Shown one piece after another: positions 23,570 through 35,944 of a DNA stretch of 64,000 bases. Below the pieces are notes generated by a model. The model had not been told where the DNA came from. It made no database searches and saw nothing but the letters and a program-made list of their open reading frames with translations. The stretch is taken from NCBI RefSeq assembly GCF_949987515.2, contig NC_082683.1, forward strand, positions 122,164,582 to 122,228,581. The letters run 5' to 3'. The translations under genes were made by a program, and so were the position numbers. Source of the DNA: Delphinus delphis (Eukaryota; Chordata; Mammalia; Artiodactyla; Delphinidae). Each line of letters begins with the position of its first letter. The first letter of the stretch is position 1.

Positions 23570-23790
23570 ACCAAAGGGGAAACGCGGGAGGAGGGATAAA
23601 TTAAGAGTTTGGGATTAACACATACACACTGCTATGTATAAAATACATCATCAACAAGGAACTACTGTATAACACAGGGAACTACACTCAATATTTTGTA
23701 ATAACCTATAAGGGGAAATAATCTGAAAAAGAATAGATATTTTTATCGACATCATCTATCAACGACAGATAAAATGTAACCTAAAGGAGG
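23570..23790 (+). mobile_element. L1 3'UTR fragment
   Basis: This matches the last ~200 bp of an L1: GGAGGGATAAATTAAGAGTTTGGG, ACTACTGTATAACACAGGGAAC and ATCTGAAAAAGAATAG. It has no poly(A) and looks old. Confidence 0.8.
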
Positions 23791-24186
23791 TCGATGGTGA
23801 GCACTTCTGACCATGAAGACTTCAATCATCTAAAGCTCGGAATCTGACTACTGCCCAAGGCCCTTAATGAACAAACATGTACCCGTAGCTTAAAAATTTC
23901 CCAGTGTGGGGTTCGGGGAGACACTGATTTGGAAAAATCCCTGGTGTTCTCCTTACATGCAGGGAACTCTTCCTACAGCTAAAACATGCCTGTGACACCT
24001 AGAAGATAGTACACCCTTTGATCGGAAAGAGTTTGGAAAAGACACGTCATCTCCTCATATCCTGGTAGTTGGGTTCACCCCTCCAGCCTCTTTCCTAACA
24101 AGCTCCCCACTTGGAGAATCAGCACCTGTAACCTCCTGTTTTGTACAGTTTGCAATTTTTCCGAGGATGGACGGGAAGAGGGGGAA

Positions 24187-24520
24187 CCAATGAGAGACAA
24201 GCTCTACGTGTTTGGACAGGCACATGTCACTCTAATTTCCAATCAGGAATAATTAACCAAAGGCTCAGCTTGTTCCCCGGAACCAGAATAGGGCCTGAAG
24301 CAATCCTGCTGTTTTGCGGCCAGCTCCCAAAAAAGTGAGTTGAAAAATGGAGCCGAGGGGCACTGCAATTCACAAACCTGCAGAGTTATAAATGATAACT
24401 ATCGTCCAAAAATATATTGAGGTAAGGCAACGAAAAGGATTTGAAAGCAAGGCAGAGTTGCAGGAAACAGTTTTCAAGAGATACATTGGACTCGCCTTTA
24501 AAGCACATGAAAAGCGGCAG
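24187..24520 (+). repeat. Lone diverged copy of the array head
   Basis: Collinear with the non-L1 head of the tandem array at 1-14451, though strongly diverged. It keeps AATGAGAGACAAGCTCT.., GGCACATGTCACTCTAATTTCC, TTGCGGCCAG.TCCC, AAACCTGCAGAGTTATAAATGA, TTGAGG(T)AAGGCAACG and TTTCAAGAGATACATTGGACTCGCC in the same order. The TTGAGG segment places it nearest class C. It is not tandem here. It is separated from the L1 3' fragment on its left by about 400 bp of sequence that I do not recognise. Confidence 0.6.
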
Positions 24521-24575
24521 AACTTCACCAATGATGCAGTTGGCCAAAAAGGGAGTATGTGTTTTTCCTGAATAC

Positions 24576-24579
24576 AATA

Positions 24580-24623
<44 letters not shown>

Positions 24624-24627
24624 TATT
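24576..24627. repeat. (TA)17 in a 52-bp perfect palindrome
   Basis: AATAGTGTG (24576-24584), then 17 TA dinucleotides (24585-24618), then CACACTATT (24619-24627). The arms are exact reverse complements, so the whole segment is self-complementary and could extrude as a cruciform. Confidence 0.95.
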
Positions 24628-26737
24628 TTACAATTATTTTGCCATTTCTAAAACCTAAAATAAATGGTAAGCAGGAGGACTGGAATGAGGTGGGAATATT
24701 CCTAAATTACCAAATTCAGGTTAGAAAAGTATTTAAATATGTGTTTGTTACATGTATATATAGAAGCATGTAACAGTTCAAAAATATTTTTTCTAGGTCT
24801 TCATCTACCTGAAGGTTTACATATTGGGCATTTCAAGTTGTCCTAAGGGTTACAGATACATAAAAATTGGATAGGATTGAACAGTTATACTTTTTATTTT
24901 TTAAAATGATTTCCACATTCTTCATCATATAATTTGTCTTTTCTGATAGAAACTTGTACCTCTGGCCACACTAAATTTTGTTTCTGTGGCTTTTTTTCCA
25001 TCGTGGGTTTTACTGTGCTGTTGCACACATAACCTAGAAATATGCTAAAATATCACAGATTAAATGCTCTGTATATGATTCCTTCCTAAAGCATAGCAGA
25101 CTTTGTCAGTGCCCTACCTAACCTCAGGTCTGACTGTTGTACTTACTCCACCAACGTCCAGCTGCCTGAGGTCTTCTGGCATCAGGAGCTTCTGCTTCTC
25201 TAGTGAGGTCACAGGAACCTAAATTAGTTTAAATTTTAAAAGCAATTTAGTAGGATGCATCAAAGGCCTTAAAAACGTGCATACCCTTTGATCCAACAAG
25301 AGGAAATAATCAGATAGATGGGTCAAGAAGCATATTTAAGGATGTTTTCACATTCTTACCTAATTAAAAAAGCAGAATATCTAAATGTTAAAAAAGAGGA
25401 CCATTAAACAAATTATAACAAATTTATGCAATGGAATACTGTTCAGTACTTAAAATGATATAAATGTATATTGATGGCGTTGAAAGTTCACAATATATCA
25501 TGTGACTATATTGGTTCATTGGTAAATGTATGTTAGGACAATCTTTGCTTTTTAGTGCAATCTCTTAACTGTGGGTACTTGGCTAATGAGATCTTGGCTG
25601 AAAAGGACCACTTTTTAAAAAGTTACATATATATATGCACACACACATACCACATAGGAAAACATCTAGAATATTGACAATAACTTGTAATTTATTGTCA
25701 GTATTCTAGATCTTGCATAGGGTGGTAAATGTTTATTAGCTTATTAATAAATAATAAAGAGGGTCAATGATGAGAATGTGTTACAAAGTAAGGGTTATGA
25801 TTATTTCAAATTTGTGCAGTTGAAGTCCATTAAAGAAAGGAAAGAAAGGAAAGGGGAAAAAACATCTAGGAGGTTATACTCTAAACTGTTCATGGGAGTT
25901 ATATCTGACTAGAACTTTAAGGGTGATTGTTTTCTTTTTTACTCATTTATGAGTTTCTAATATGACTATAGTTCTATATTATGTATATAATGGAGAAATA
26001 ATAAAAGTCAAAACCATTAAATTTAAGATTAAAAATATTCAACAATAACAACAACAGTGAAGCTTTACGCTCTTAAATACACGAAAGACTATTGTGTGTG
26101 TTGGCCAATTATGTTCCTTTGTAGCAAATGCATTACACTGATTTGTGGGGCATCCCATGTGGAATACAGACAAAACATTTCTGTAAACAATGGATAAAGT
26201 ATATTGGATTTGATTCATTTCACCTATGTCAGGCTACTTTTCCACAATACTTGCAGAAAATGCCGGGTTGTTTATCAACTAACACATAAAAGAAAAGAAG
26301 CTACTCGGAAATATAAAGCCATTTGGAAAACACTCCCCTGGGTTGTAAGGTGTTATTGATATGGAGGTGCCTGAATGTAGCTACTTTTTTAGGGAAAGGA
26401 GAATTTCTAAATGTTACTACTTAAGTTACTTTATCTTAAATAAAGGAGAACTGCAGATGTAATTTATTTAAACATTCATAGTTTCAAATAGTGAAGTCAT
26501 TTTAAAAAACTGAGGTTGCTTTGGGACTTGGTTATATGTCTCTGCTAAATATTCCCTAGTACTTTCCCTAGGATTACATTTTATTGTCTTGGAGTGTTCA
26601 AGTACCTGTCTTTCTACATTGTAAGCGCAGTAGGAATAGGAATGATATCTGTCTTACTGGCACATTAATAGGAACTTAATATTTTTTAAAAAATGAAAGA
26701 ATGTATAAGTGAATGAGTGGATAGAGTTGTGAATTTT
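24628..26737. other. AT-rich intergenic DNA with an old L1-like relic
   Basis: No gene is seen. At about 25250-25500 there is a faint match to an ancient L1 ORF2 end (CATACCCTTTGATCCAACAAGAG.., TTATGCAATGGAATACTGTTCAG). A short TATG/CA-rich tract lies near 25625-25650. The rest shows no feature I can name. Confidence 0.45.
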
Positions 26738-27542
26738 AAAAAAAATTTATTGGAGTATAGTTGATTTACACTGTTGTGTTAGTTTCTGCTGTACAGCAAA
26801 GTGAATCAGTTATACATTACATATACAGTTATACATTACATCCACTCTTTTTTAGTTTCTTTTCCCATATAGGTCATTACAGAGTATTGAGTAGAGTTCC
26901 CTGTGCTATACAGTAGGTCCTTATTAGTTATCTATTTTATATATAGTAATGTGTATATGTCAATCCCAATCTCTCAGTTTATTTCCCCCCCTTTTCCCCT
27001 TGGTAACCATGTTTGTTTTTTATATCTGTGACTCTATTTCTGTTCTGTAAATAAGTTCATTTGTACCATTTTTTCTAGATTCCACATATAAGCGATATCA
27101 GGTATTTGCCTTTCTCTGTGTGACTTACTTCACTCAGTATGACAATCTCTATGTCCACCCATGTTGCTGCAAAAGGCATTATTTCATTCTTTTTTATGCC
27201 TGAGTAATATTCCATTGCATGTATGTACCACATCTTCTTTATCCATTCCTCTGTTGATGGACATTTAGATTGCTTCCATGTTCTGGCTATTGTAAATAGT
27301 GCTGCAATGAACATTGGGGTGTATGTATCTTTTTGAATTATGGTTTTCTCCAGATACATGCCCAGGAGTGGGATTGCTGGATCATATGGTAGCTCTATTT
27401 TTAGTTTTTCAAGGAACCTCCATTCTGTTCTCCATAGTGGCTGTACCAATTTACATTCCCACCAACAGTGTAGCAGGGTTCTCTTTTCTCCCACCCTCTC
27501 CAGCATTTATTGTTTGTAGATTTTTTTGATGATGGCCATTAG
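26738..27542 (-). mobile_element. 5'-truncated L1, antisense
   Basis: On the - strand this is the end of L1 ORF2 plus the 3'UTR. The last 143 codons of ORF2 read open (27506 to 27075) with [13 protein letters not shown] and [19 protein letters not shown]. The 3'UTR and A-rich tail lie toward 26738. An imperfect duplication (GTTGTGAATTTTA near 26727, GTTGTAATTTACA near 27545) flanks it. Confidence 0.9.
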
Positions 27543-29823
27543 GGTTGTAATTTACAGCTAGGAAATAAAGGGTTGGGGTTTTAAAAAGCACAATGGAGAT
27601 GGTTACTTACACACTGATGGAGAAGTGTATGTTACATTAAGATTTGAGATTTTAAGGTAAAATATTTACATCTGTAGTTGACACTAACCAACTGCGGTAA
27701 ATGAAATGCCAAGATAGAAATATAGTGCTAAAAGTTCCTATGAGGTGTAAGAATGTAGAGAAAAATGGCACATAAGCTACAATAGCATAATTACATAAAT
27801 TCAGAGCTGGGAGGGAACTTAAGGCACCTAAAAGTCAATCCTTTCATTTAGTACATGAATAAATTAAATAACTTACAAGGTCACATAGCTCATTATTGAT
27901 AATACCAGACCGTGGGCAAGGACTCCTGACTTGCTGTTTCCACCAAACCTAAAGAAGGATTGACTATCATCTAAACCAAGGAAAGGGGGGTGGTCAGAGA
28001 CAATCATCTTGTTCATTGAACATGCTGGTCCAGACTGGTTCTTCAGCCTCAAAGAGCAGCAAAAATGTGGGGTCATTAGGAATGGCATTGTAGAGGAAAC
28101 AGAAGAGTTCACATTCAGAATACAGTAGGCAGTTCTGTGTCCACACTGGAGGAAAGATACATTAAAGCTGGAGAAAGAACCACAGGAGGAAATGAAACTG
28201 ATCTGAGAGTTGGAAGAATAGTATATAAACACTCTGACATTTCAGCCTGAGCCGTTAAAAGAAAATAATTGTTGGAACTGGACCTGAAACGTTTGAAGTC
28301 AGCATAGAGGAAAATGAGACGCTTCCACAAAATAGCCCTGGACACCATTGTCAGATGTTGTCATGAATTAAATGACCCATAAGACTGATCCAGTATGATA
28401 ATTACTATGGCCTTGTTTACAAAACCCTTTTTCTTGTCATTTCAATTCCCACTTGATCCCTAGAAACGCCACCAATGGAAAGGGGACAATGAATGCCTAG
28501 TTGTTTCCCTTGGTGACAGTGGTGCTTCAGGTGTCAACAGGATGACACTTACTTGGAGTCCCTCCTCTGTTGACCTTCATTTCATTCCAAATCCTGGATT
28601 ATTGTGAATGAGAGACACCTCCTCCCCATCAATCATAACTGTCAACTACTGATGTCTTTTATTCATTTTCTCTTGTTGGCGTAAACAGTAATTTCATGCC
28701 TGTGAATATTTTCCTGTGTAAGTATGCCTTGATTTGTAATAGCCATAGTGAAAACTGTTTTTTATGAAACTGTCAGAGCATTCAAAAGGTAAGTGTTTTG
28801 TGTATCCAGAAATAAAAAAATTATCCCTTAGTTTCCCATCTTTGGTGTGTTCCATTTCTTGCTTCAAGTTAATCAGATGTCACAGTCATCGTCTTTCTTT
28901 TCCTAGGGTTTTTTCCTTCTTTTATCTTCCCTTTTGTATTTAACTTTTAATGTTCATCTTCTGCATATATTTTTTTAAACTCTGATATTTTCATATTTAT
29001 TTGAAAGCTTAGAGGTTTTAATGGTATTAATGTGTGCATTTTCATTAGATAGCAAAAACTGACCAAATCCTCTCCTAGTGAGCAATTATTGTAAAAAACT
29101 TTGCAAAAAATATGAGTTTTAAATACTGAATAATAACACTAAACTGCTAATAATGATAATCTCTAAAGGAGGGGATTAAGGAGAAATTTAACATTCTATA
29201 TAAAACTTTTCTGCGTTGCTTGATTTTTATACACTAAACATCTATAACTTAAGTGAGAAAACAATTATAATAAATTATTAATAACTGAATATTGAACATG
29301 AGATATTGAGCTAATAGAAAGCTGAAGTCAATAAATATCTTTCTCAATGTAAATAGGTCTCTTAGGACCTCTTCCAAGCTAGCAAAATACTGTTTAGTTC
29401 CTGGTAGGAGATAATTTGCTGTATGGACCCTTGGTTACTATAGACAAGCATTTCTTAGGGTGAGCTCCACAAAATACTAGCTCTGCCCCTTAGTAATAGG
29501 CATACAGGGAAAAAAAGGATTCTGTGCTTTGGTAACTTTGGTAAAACACTGGTTTAAACAAACATAAATAAGTTTCTTCACTGCAGTATTTCTCAGGGTG
29601 TTTAATATGCTACTGCACAAGTGGGAACAGAGGGTATTACACAGGTTTTTCCAAACTTATTTGTTCCCAATACCTTTGTTCCTCCCAGAACTACTGTTCC
29701 AATGCACATATTTTGGGAAACACTGCTGTAGGGTGTTCAAGAAAGAGTTCATTTCATAGTGATAGGTAATGAAGGACCCTACCCCTTCTTATTTATCACA
29801 GGATTTATCCATATATAAAGATA
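27543..29823. other. Intergenic DNA, no gene seen
   Basis: Mostly unique AT-rich sequence. A weak MIR-like stretch (AGAGCTGGGAGGGAACTTAAGG.., ACTTACAAGGTCACATAG) is at about 27800-27930. Short open frames on both strands have no recognisable domains. Confidence 0.4.
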
Positions 29824-30232
29824 CCCTTACTGAATGAAGTAAGTCAGACAGAGAAAGACAAATATCATATGATATGGCTTACATGTAGAATCTAAAAAAA
29901 TGGTACAAGTGAACTTATTTACAAAACAGAAATAGAGTCACAGATGTAGAAAACTAACTTATGGTTATCAAGGGAGAAAGGGGGTGGGAGGGATAAATTG
30001 GGAGATTGGGACTGACATATACAAACTACTATATATAAAATAAACAACTAATAAGAACTTACTGTATAGCACAGGGAACTCTACTCAGTACTCTGTAATG
30101 ACTTATATGGGAAAAGAATCTAAAAAAGAGTAGACGTAGGTATATGTATAACTGATTCACTTGACTGTACAGAAGAAACTAACACAATGTTGTAAATTAA
30201 CTATACTCCAACAAAAATTATTTAAAAAAAAT
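29824..30232 (+). mobile_element. Truncated L1 3' end
   Basis: The final ~400 bp of L1: GAATGAAGTAAGTCAGACAGAG, AACTTATGGTTATCAAGG, AACTATACTCCAACAAAAATT and an A-rich tail. Its flanks show a short imperfect duplication (AAAGATACCCTTA before, AAAGTTACCCTG after). Confidence 0.9.
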
Positions 30233-30439
30233 AAAGTTACCCTGTTTGTTGCATGTCATTTTTGAGCCAGATGTAGAATATTGAAGGTATAGATTTTTCC
30301 AATATTAAACTAATACATTTTTTTAACTAAACAAAACTTGTTTGTGATGGATTGTCCTTTTTATGTATTGATGGATTTAAAATTGTGGTTTACGTTCAGG
30401 ATTTTTACATATTACGCTTATAAGAGAGACTAACCTTTA

Positions 30440-30650
30440 ATTTTCCATTCTTGTAACGTGTTGTCAGGTTTTGGTGTTAAAGTTCTGCTGGTCTCATAAA
30501 ATGAGTTGCTTAGTGTTCCATCGTTTTTCTTCTCTCTGGTAGAGCCTGTGAAATCTTGGTATTAACTCTCCTTTGAATGTTTGGTATAACTCACTAATGA
30601 AAATATCAGAGCCTGGAAATTTATGTTGCTGTGTTTTATTTCGCTCGATA
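30440..30650 (-). mobile_element. Old L1 ORF2 fragment, antisense
   Basis: On the + strand it reads TTGTCAGGTTTTGGTGTTAAAG..CTCATAAAATGAGTT, the reverse complement of the L1 reverse transcriptase segment around the palm. It is diverged and has no frame. Confidence 0.6.
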
Positions 30651-32985
30651 GTTTTCAGTTTTGCAAGAGAATCTCACTTCTGCAAGAGGAGTCAGGCGCC
30701 ATTCAGTGTAGTGGCCACAGTCCCACAGCCTTGCCAGCAATAAGCAGTGGACTTAGTTGGGCACAAGGGAAATGCTTCACGCAGCTCTGCCAGCTTCAAG
30801 ATGACGTTCAGGTTCAGAGCAAGTGGTGAAGCAGCCAGAAATTTAACAGGGTAATTCTGGAAATGAGACACGCATAGAATAGCTGAGATAAGCTCCTCAT
30901 ACATCCTTGGCTGACTGAGACACTACACATGGTTAGAGAAGATCCAAGAGACCTTAGAGAGACCAGCAAAACGTAAAAGATGAGGGACACTTGAGCACAG
31001 GCTGAAACTTTGAATGCATTCCCCAGTCCACACACATATCAGTCAGCAGAGGGTAGGAGCCTAATTGGCTCAAGATGTTTGAGTACAACCTCTGCCCAAA
31101 GCATTGACTGACCAGTAAGCTATGCAGTCACAGAGGAAATCACTAGGGAGCCAGTTTAAGCAAACATAACAAATTAACAAACAAAAATAAAACAGCAGAG
31201 CCATCAGTGGCTGCACATCAGGGAGATAGATTCTGCAGTTTAAATCTAGGCATGTTATTAAACAAAAAAACCAAAACTCCAACAACTCTCAAAAATATAA
31301 AATGAAACTCAGAGTAGCTACAATATATTATCTAAAATGTCCATTTTTTTTAATCAAAAACTACTAGATACGCAAAAAAACCCAGAAAAGTTCTACCCAT
31401 ATACAGAGAAAAAAGCAGTTAGAAGAAACTATGAGTGGGCCCAGCTTTTAGCTTTAGCAGGGAAACACTCCAAAGCAGCTATTATAAATATGTTCAAATA
31501 ATTTTAGAAATGCTAACAATGAATCAACACAAATCAAATCTCAATAAGGAAACAGTATAAAAAGGAACGAAATGGAAATTCTAGATTTGAAAAGTATAAT
31601 AACTCAAATGAAAAATTCACTAGATGGTCCCAGCAGCAGATTTGAGATGACAGAAGAAATAATCAGTGAATCTGAGGATAGACTAATAGAAATTATCCAC
31701 TCCAAAGAACAGAGAAAAAAGAGGATTGAAGAAAAATAAACAGGGTCTTAGAAACCCCGGAGTCAAGCATTCCAACTTAAATGTAATGAGAGTCCCAAAA
31801 TGGGGAGAGAGAAAGGAGTAGAAAAAATATTCCAAGAAATAATGGCTGAAAACGTCCCAAATTTAATGAAAAACTTTAACTTACACATCCAAAAGCTCAA
31901 TGAAATTTGAATAGGATAAACTAAAAGAAAACCACACCTAGACATATGAGGCAAATTTCTGAAAGCCAGGGACAAAGAGAAAAATCTTGAAAGCAGTGAG
32001 AGAAAATGACTCATCATATATAGGGGGAAAACAATTAACTAACTAACTTCTAACTTCTCACTAGAAATACTGAAGGCCAGAAAGACAGTGGAATGACTTA
32101 TTAAAAGGGCTGGGGAAGACGTAGAGAACGGACTTGAGGATACGGGGAGGAGGAAGGGTAAACTGGGACGAAGTGAGAGAGTGGCATGGACATATGTACA
32201 CTATCAAACGTAAAATAGATAGCTAGTGGGAAGCAGCTGCATAGCACAGGGAGATCAGCTCGGTGCTTTGTGACCACCTGGAGGGGTGGGATAGGGAGGG
32301 TGGGAGGGACACACAAGAGGGAAGAGATATGGGGACATAAGTATATGTATAACTGATTCACTTTGTTATAAAGCAGAAACTAACACACCATTGAAAAGCA
32401 ATTATACTCCAATAAAGATGTTAAAAAAAAAAAAGGGCTGGGGAAAAAATACCATCCTCTTAACCAAGAATTCTATATCCAGTAAAACCATTCTTTGAAA
32501 AAGAAACTGAAATAAAGATATTACCAGACAAGCAAAAACTGAGAGAAGATGTTACTAGCAGACTTATTATATTATACTGTTAGATCTACTACAGATTGTC
32601 AGGCTATATAAAGAAGCAAGATCCAACTATATACTGTTCACAAGACACACACTTTAGATTCACAGACACAAAGAAGTTAAAACTAAAAGATGGAAAATGA
32701 TATACCATGCAAACAGTGATCATAAGACAGCTGGAGTGGCTTATTAATGTCAGACAAAACAGGCTTTAGGGCATAGAATATTCCTAGAGATAAATAGGGA
32801 CATTTCATAATGGAAAAGGATAGGTATATCCTTTATATATATCTATATATATATGACCACTCATAAATTTACATGTACTTAACAAAAGAGCCCCAACATA
32901 CATGTAGCAAAAAGGGATATAACTGAAAGGAAAAATAGATAATTCAACAATTTTAGTTAGAGATTTCAACACTTCACTCTCCATA
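30651..32985 (+). mobile_element. Ancient L1 (L1M/HAL1-like) with ORF1 relic
   Basis: An old LINE relic. A 5'UTR-like segment near 31040-31210 (ACCAGTAAGCTATGCAGTC) is followed by an ORF1-like stretch at about 31560-32110 (AACTCAAATGAAAAATTCACTAGATGG, GAACAGAGAAAAAAGAGG). After a nested young L1, it resumes with TTCTATATCCAGTAAAACCATTC and then a piece of the ORF2 endonuclease region (ACACACTTTAGATTCACAGACAC, ATACCATGCAAACAGTGATC) up to about 32780. The ORF1-ORF2 junction appears deleted. Exact subfamily and limits are uncertain. Confidence 0.65.
32118..32430 (+). mobile_element. Young L1 3'UTR inserted in the ancient L1
   Basis: A 5'-truncated L1 holding only the 3'UTR (GACTTGAGGATACGGGGAGG, G-rich tract, CCAATAAAGATG, poly(A)). 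It is the same subfamily type as the L1 at 355-8072. A perfect 15-bp target-site duplication, AAAAGGGCTGGGGAA, lies at 32103-32117 and 32431-32445. Confidence 0.95.
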
Positions 32986-32999
32986 TGTGGTGGCCAGGA

Positions 33000-33440
33000 G
33001 AAATGCCTCAAAGAACTCCACCCACAAGGAACAGACCTGACCAAGAGCCTGAGCTACTGTGCTGCATTTGCTCCCTGACTGTGCTTCCCACAGGCTACGG
33101 CCAGCCAGTTGGAATACTCCATGTCACTGGAATACTAAGGCAGGTCCATTCCTAGGAGAAATGAGGCTCTTCTTATTGTTAACTTTAACTTGAGGACTCC
33201 CAGCAGCTTGGCTGAATCTTTCTTAGTCTGCACAGTAGTCTAGCGTGCTTCTGCCCAATCTTCCTTCTCCCTCTCCTTCACTCAGAGCCAGGTCTGTATT
33301 GCAGTCTGGGGTCTCTCCCAAGTTTTTCCAGCCCCCTCTTTCCTCTCACAGTCATTACCCCTAATCTTCATGTGTTTAATCCCATCTTGGCATCTGCTTC
33401 TTAGAGGACCCAGATTAGCACCACTGGTACCAAGAGTGGT
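33000..33440 (+). repeat. Possible ERVL-type LTR followed by a primer-site-like motif
   Basis: A stretch of about 420 bp ends in TTCTTAGAGGACCCAGATTAGCACC, directly followed by TGGTACCAAGAGTGG (33424 on). That resembles the leucine-tRNA primer-binding site found after ERVL LTRs. Frame-like sequence follows to about 33700. It is recognised by eye only and could be another old LTR family or chance. Confidence 0.35.
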
Positions 33441-33784
33441 CCAAGAAAATAGGTGGTCAGACAGAGATTTGGAATGGCTCACTTACTGCCCAGCAGAGGA
33501 AGAAGATGCCGTCCTGGTTGGGGAATGGGATGTGGCACAAGATGGTGCCTCAGTTGCTAAAGGTTTCACTGGTGGTGGCCTGTGAAAATGTCCTGGTGGC
33601 GGAGAAAGCCGTGGCAGGAGCCATGTTTCAGGCCTTTCAGAAAATATGGGGGACCAGTGCCTACAAAGGCCGGAGTTGGCTGGTTGCTGCTAAGTTGTGA
33701 CATGCTATTGTTAGCAAGCAGTTAATGGTTAAGTGTGAGAGTCAGAGAACCTCTGGTAGCTTACAAAGAGGTCCTGATTGTAAG

Positions 33785-34530
33785 GTCGGATCTTAACAGA
33801 CGGCACCGCGAAACAGAGGAAAGCTTCAAGTGAGCTTTATTAGGGAGCGCTCCCGGGCCAGGTTCACTGGTCCGAGAGAAAGGGGCCAGAGAAGTCGCAC
33901 CCGGGCGAGGGTTGGGCAAGATTTTATAGGGGAAGAAGGGAAAGGGGTGTGGTGAATCTGGGAGGGCGCAGGGTATTCCTTATTTGGTGGTCTTTTCAGG
34001 TATCCTGGGGGACCGTTAGTACCGCGCCTCGAAAGGGGGGAAGGCTGGGCTGGGTTCGAAGTCCCCAGGTCAGTTTCTGGAACTGGGTGGTCCGGAATGT
34101 CTCCAGGGCAGTTTCTGGAACTGGGTGGTCCGGAGAGTTTCGGTCTGATGCAACCTGTGAATCTGATTGTGTTCCCCTGCCTCGGGCCAGTTGGCCTTAC
34201 ACTGATCTTTTGCAGTAGAAGTGCAGGCACATTTGAGCAGCAGGCTGAAGACCTAGTTGTTAGAGGCTCAGAGCTCAGTAGCTGTTTACACTGGTCAGCC
34301 AAGGCAGGACCGGTAGGAAAATGTCAGGGCCTTGGTGATAAAAACCTAGGATCCTAAAATATGGGTGGGGACATCTGGATGGGTGCCTTTGAAGATATTG
34401 CCTTGGCAACCACCATGCCCCCCGGGGCCCTCTGTGCGCGCAGAGATGGCCCATATTCCTTAAAAAGAGATTAACACTTCCATTGTGCTGGCAATAGGTG
34501 CTCTCCTCAGAAGCTGTCCTCACCCCCACC
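33785..34530 (-). repeat. Gammaretrovirus-type LTR (solo), antisense
   Basis: Read on the - strand it has the full layout of a retroviral LTR. A U3 with two direct copies of a 38-bp unit (+ coordinates 34064-34101 and 34102-34139, each with CAGTTTCTGGAACTGGGTGG) is followed by a TATAAAA box (33922-33928) and an AATAAA poly(A) signal (33836-33841), about 85 bp apart, and then a U5. No retroviral genes adjoin it, so it is a solo LTR. An open - strand frame of 158 codons inside it is not a gene. The outer edges are approximate. Confidence 0.75.
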
Positions 34531-34534
34531 ACCT

Positions 34535-35940
34535 CCCCTGGCCACCAGGATGAAAACTGGGGCTATGTCAGGCCTGAGTAAATTATACTCAAAATTCTAC
34601 TTGTGTGTGTATGTGTGTGTGTTCCTGGGGAATCGCCTCCTTTTTTTAGCTTTCTCAGTCTGTGACTAAAAATATTTCTGAAACACTAGGTTCCATCACT
34701 CAAAGCCTTAGGCCTCTTTGCCACCAGAAACAGCTGTAATTTCATTATGAAGCAGATTTGAACTAATTTTCTCTCCTAATGATCTGGGGAGAGGTTGCTT
34801 CCAGATACCAAAGTAACTTTTCAGCAACATACCATTTGAACTCTGAGCAAAAACTAACCTGCTAAATCTGCAATCTCATTTAGCCTCCAACACCAATTAG
34901 CACCTCAGTCCATTACCCTGAGGAGAGTCAAACCTGCCATCCTTGGCCACCAGTCTAAATACAAGCCAAGCCACCAGACTAAATGTAGCTACTGCTCTGA
35001 GGTTGATGCCATTAGCTGTACTGTCCTCTGCTTCTCCTGTTGACAATTACCAGGGCTGGGACTGGGGTGAGGCAAGGAAGGCGTCTAGAGCAAACACGTA
35101 AAGAAGACTTCTTTTTAAGTTCCACCCTACGCTAGCACTTCCTCCATCCAAGAGTCAGAGCCTCCTTACATTTTGCACCCTAGGGGTCTCCCTTGTGTCA
35201 CGCTAGTCCCCAGCACTGTACATCACCAACCAGGATGCATCCATTATGGTGTAATAGACAGAGCATCAGCCCCAGGGTGGAGGGGGGAGGGGTAGAAGTA
35301 GAAGTAGATTAATTACAGAGAAAGTGACCTTGTAGCTAATTGAGGAAGGTGAAGGAAGTCATTGTAGAAAAGTGGGATGGGCAGGGTGGTAATCTGGTGA
35401 TAGGAAAAGAAGCAAAGGGTCAGATGCAGGTCTGGGATAAGACCTGGGAACAAAATGAAGCTAAATGGCTTAGAACAAGGAGAGTGAACAAAATAGTGAT
35501 GCTGGGAGCTGGCTGGGCAAGACAACTGAACTCCTTATTTTATTTAAAGTCTTATTTTCATAGAATCACACTAGAAAATCCTGTTATAAGGTAGGGAGAG
35601 AAAATCAGAAAATCCCTATAGAACTAAAATCTATATGTTAATGTTTTCAAAGTCTGGGAAGACTTCTGTGGGCATGTGGGATTTCTGAAGTTGGGCCAGC
35701 TAAAATTTAAGGGCCCTTGTATGACTATTATTTTTCTGAGGAAGGGGACGAGCATATGTGCAAAAATCAATATACTGAATTTAACAAAATTAACAACTTG
35801 CATTTGGGTACTGTTTTATAGGTTACAAAGTCCTCTGACCATTGTCTTTTTAGTTCTCAAGTCTTTTTTCTGTGCCTTTGCCATTTCTGTTCCCAATTCT
35901 GAAAAATCTCTTACCCCTCCTAGACTGCAGGTTGAGACTT
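34535..35940. other. Intergenic DNA, no gene seen
   Basis: Mixed-composition unique sequence with a short GT-rich tract near 34602-34622. I recognise no exon or repeat. Confidence 0.4.
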
Positions 35941-35944
35941 AATT

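Noticed and set aside
27873..28348. Possible exon on - strand (119- and 77-codon frames)
   Set aside because: No domain, no credible splice pattern, and part overlaps MIR-like sequence.
33826..34302. 158-codon - strand open frame
   Set aside because: It lies inside an LTR and overlaps its TATA and poly(A) signals; no protein family is visible.
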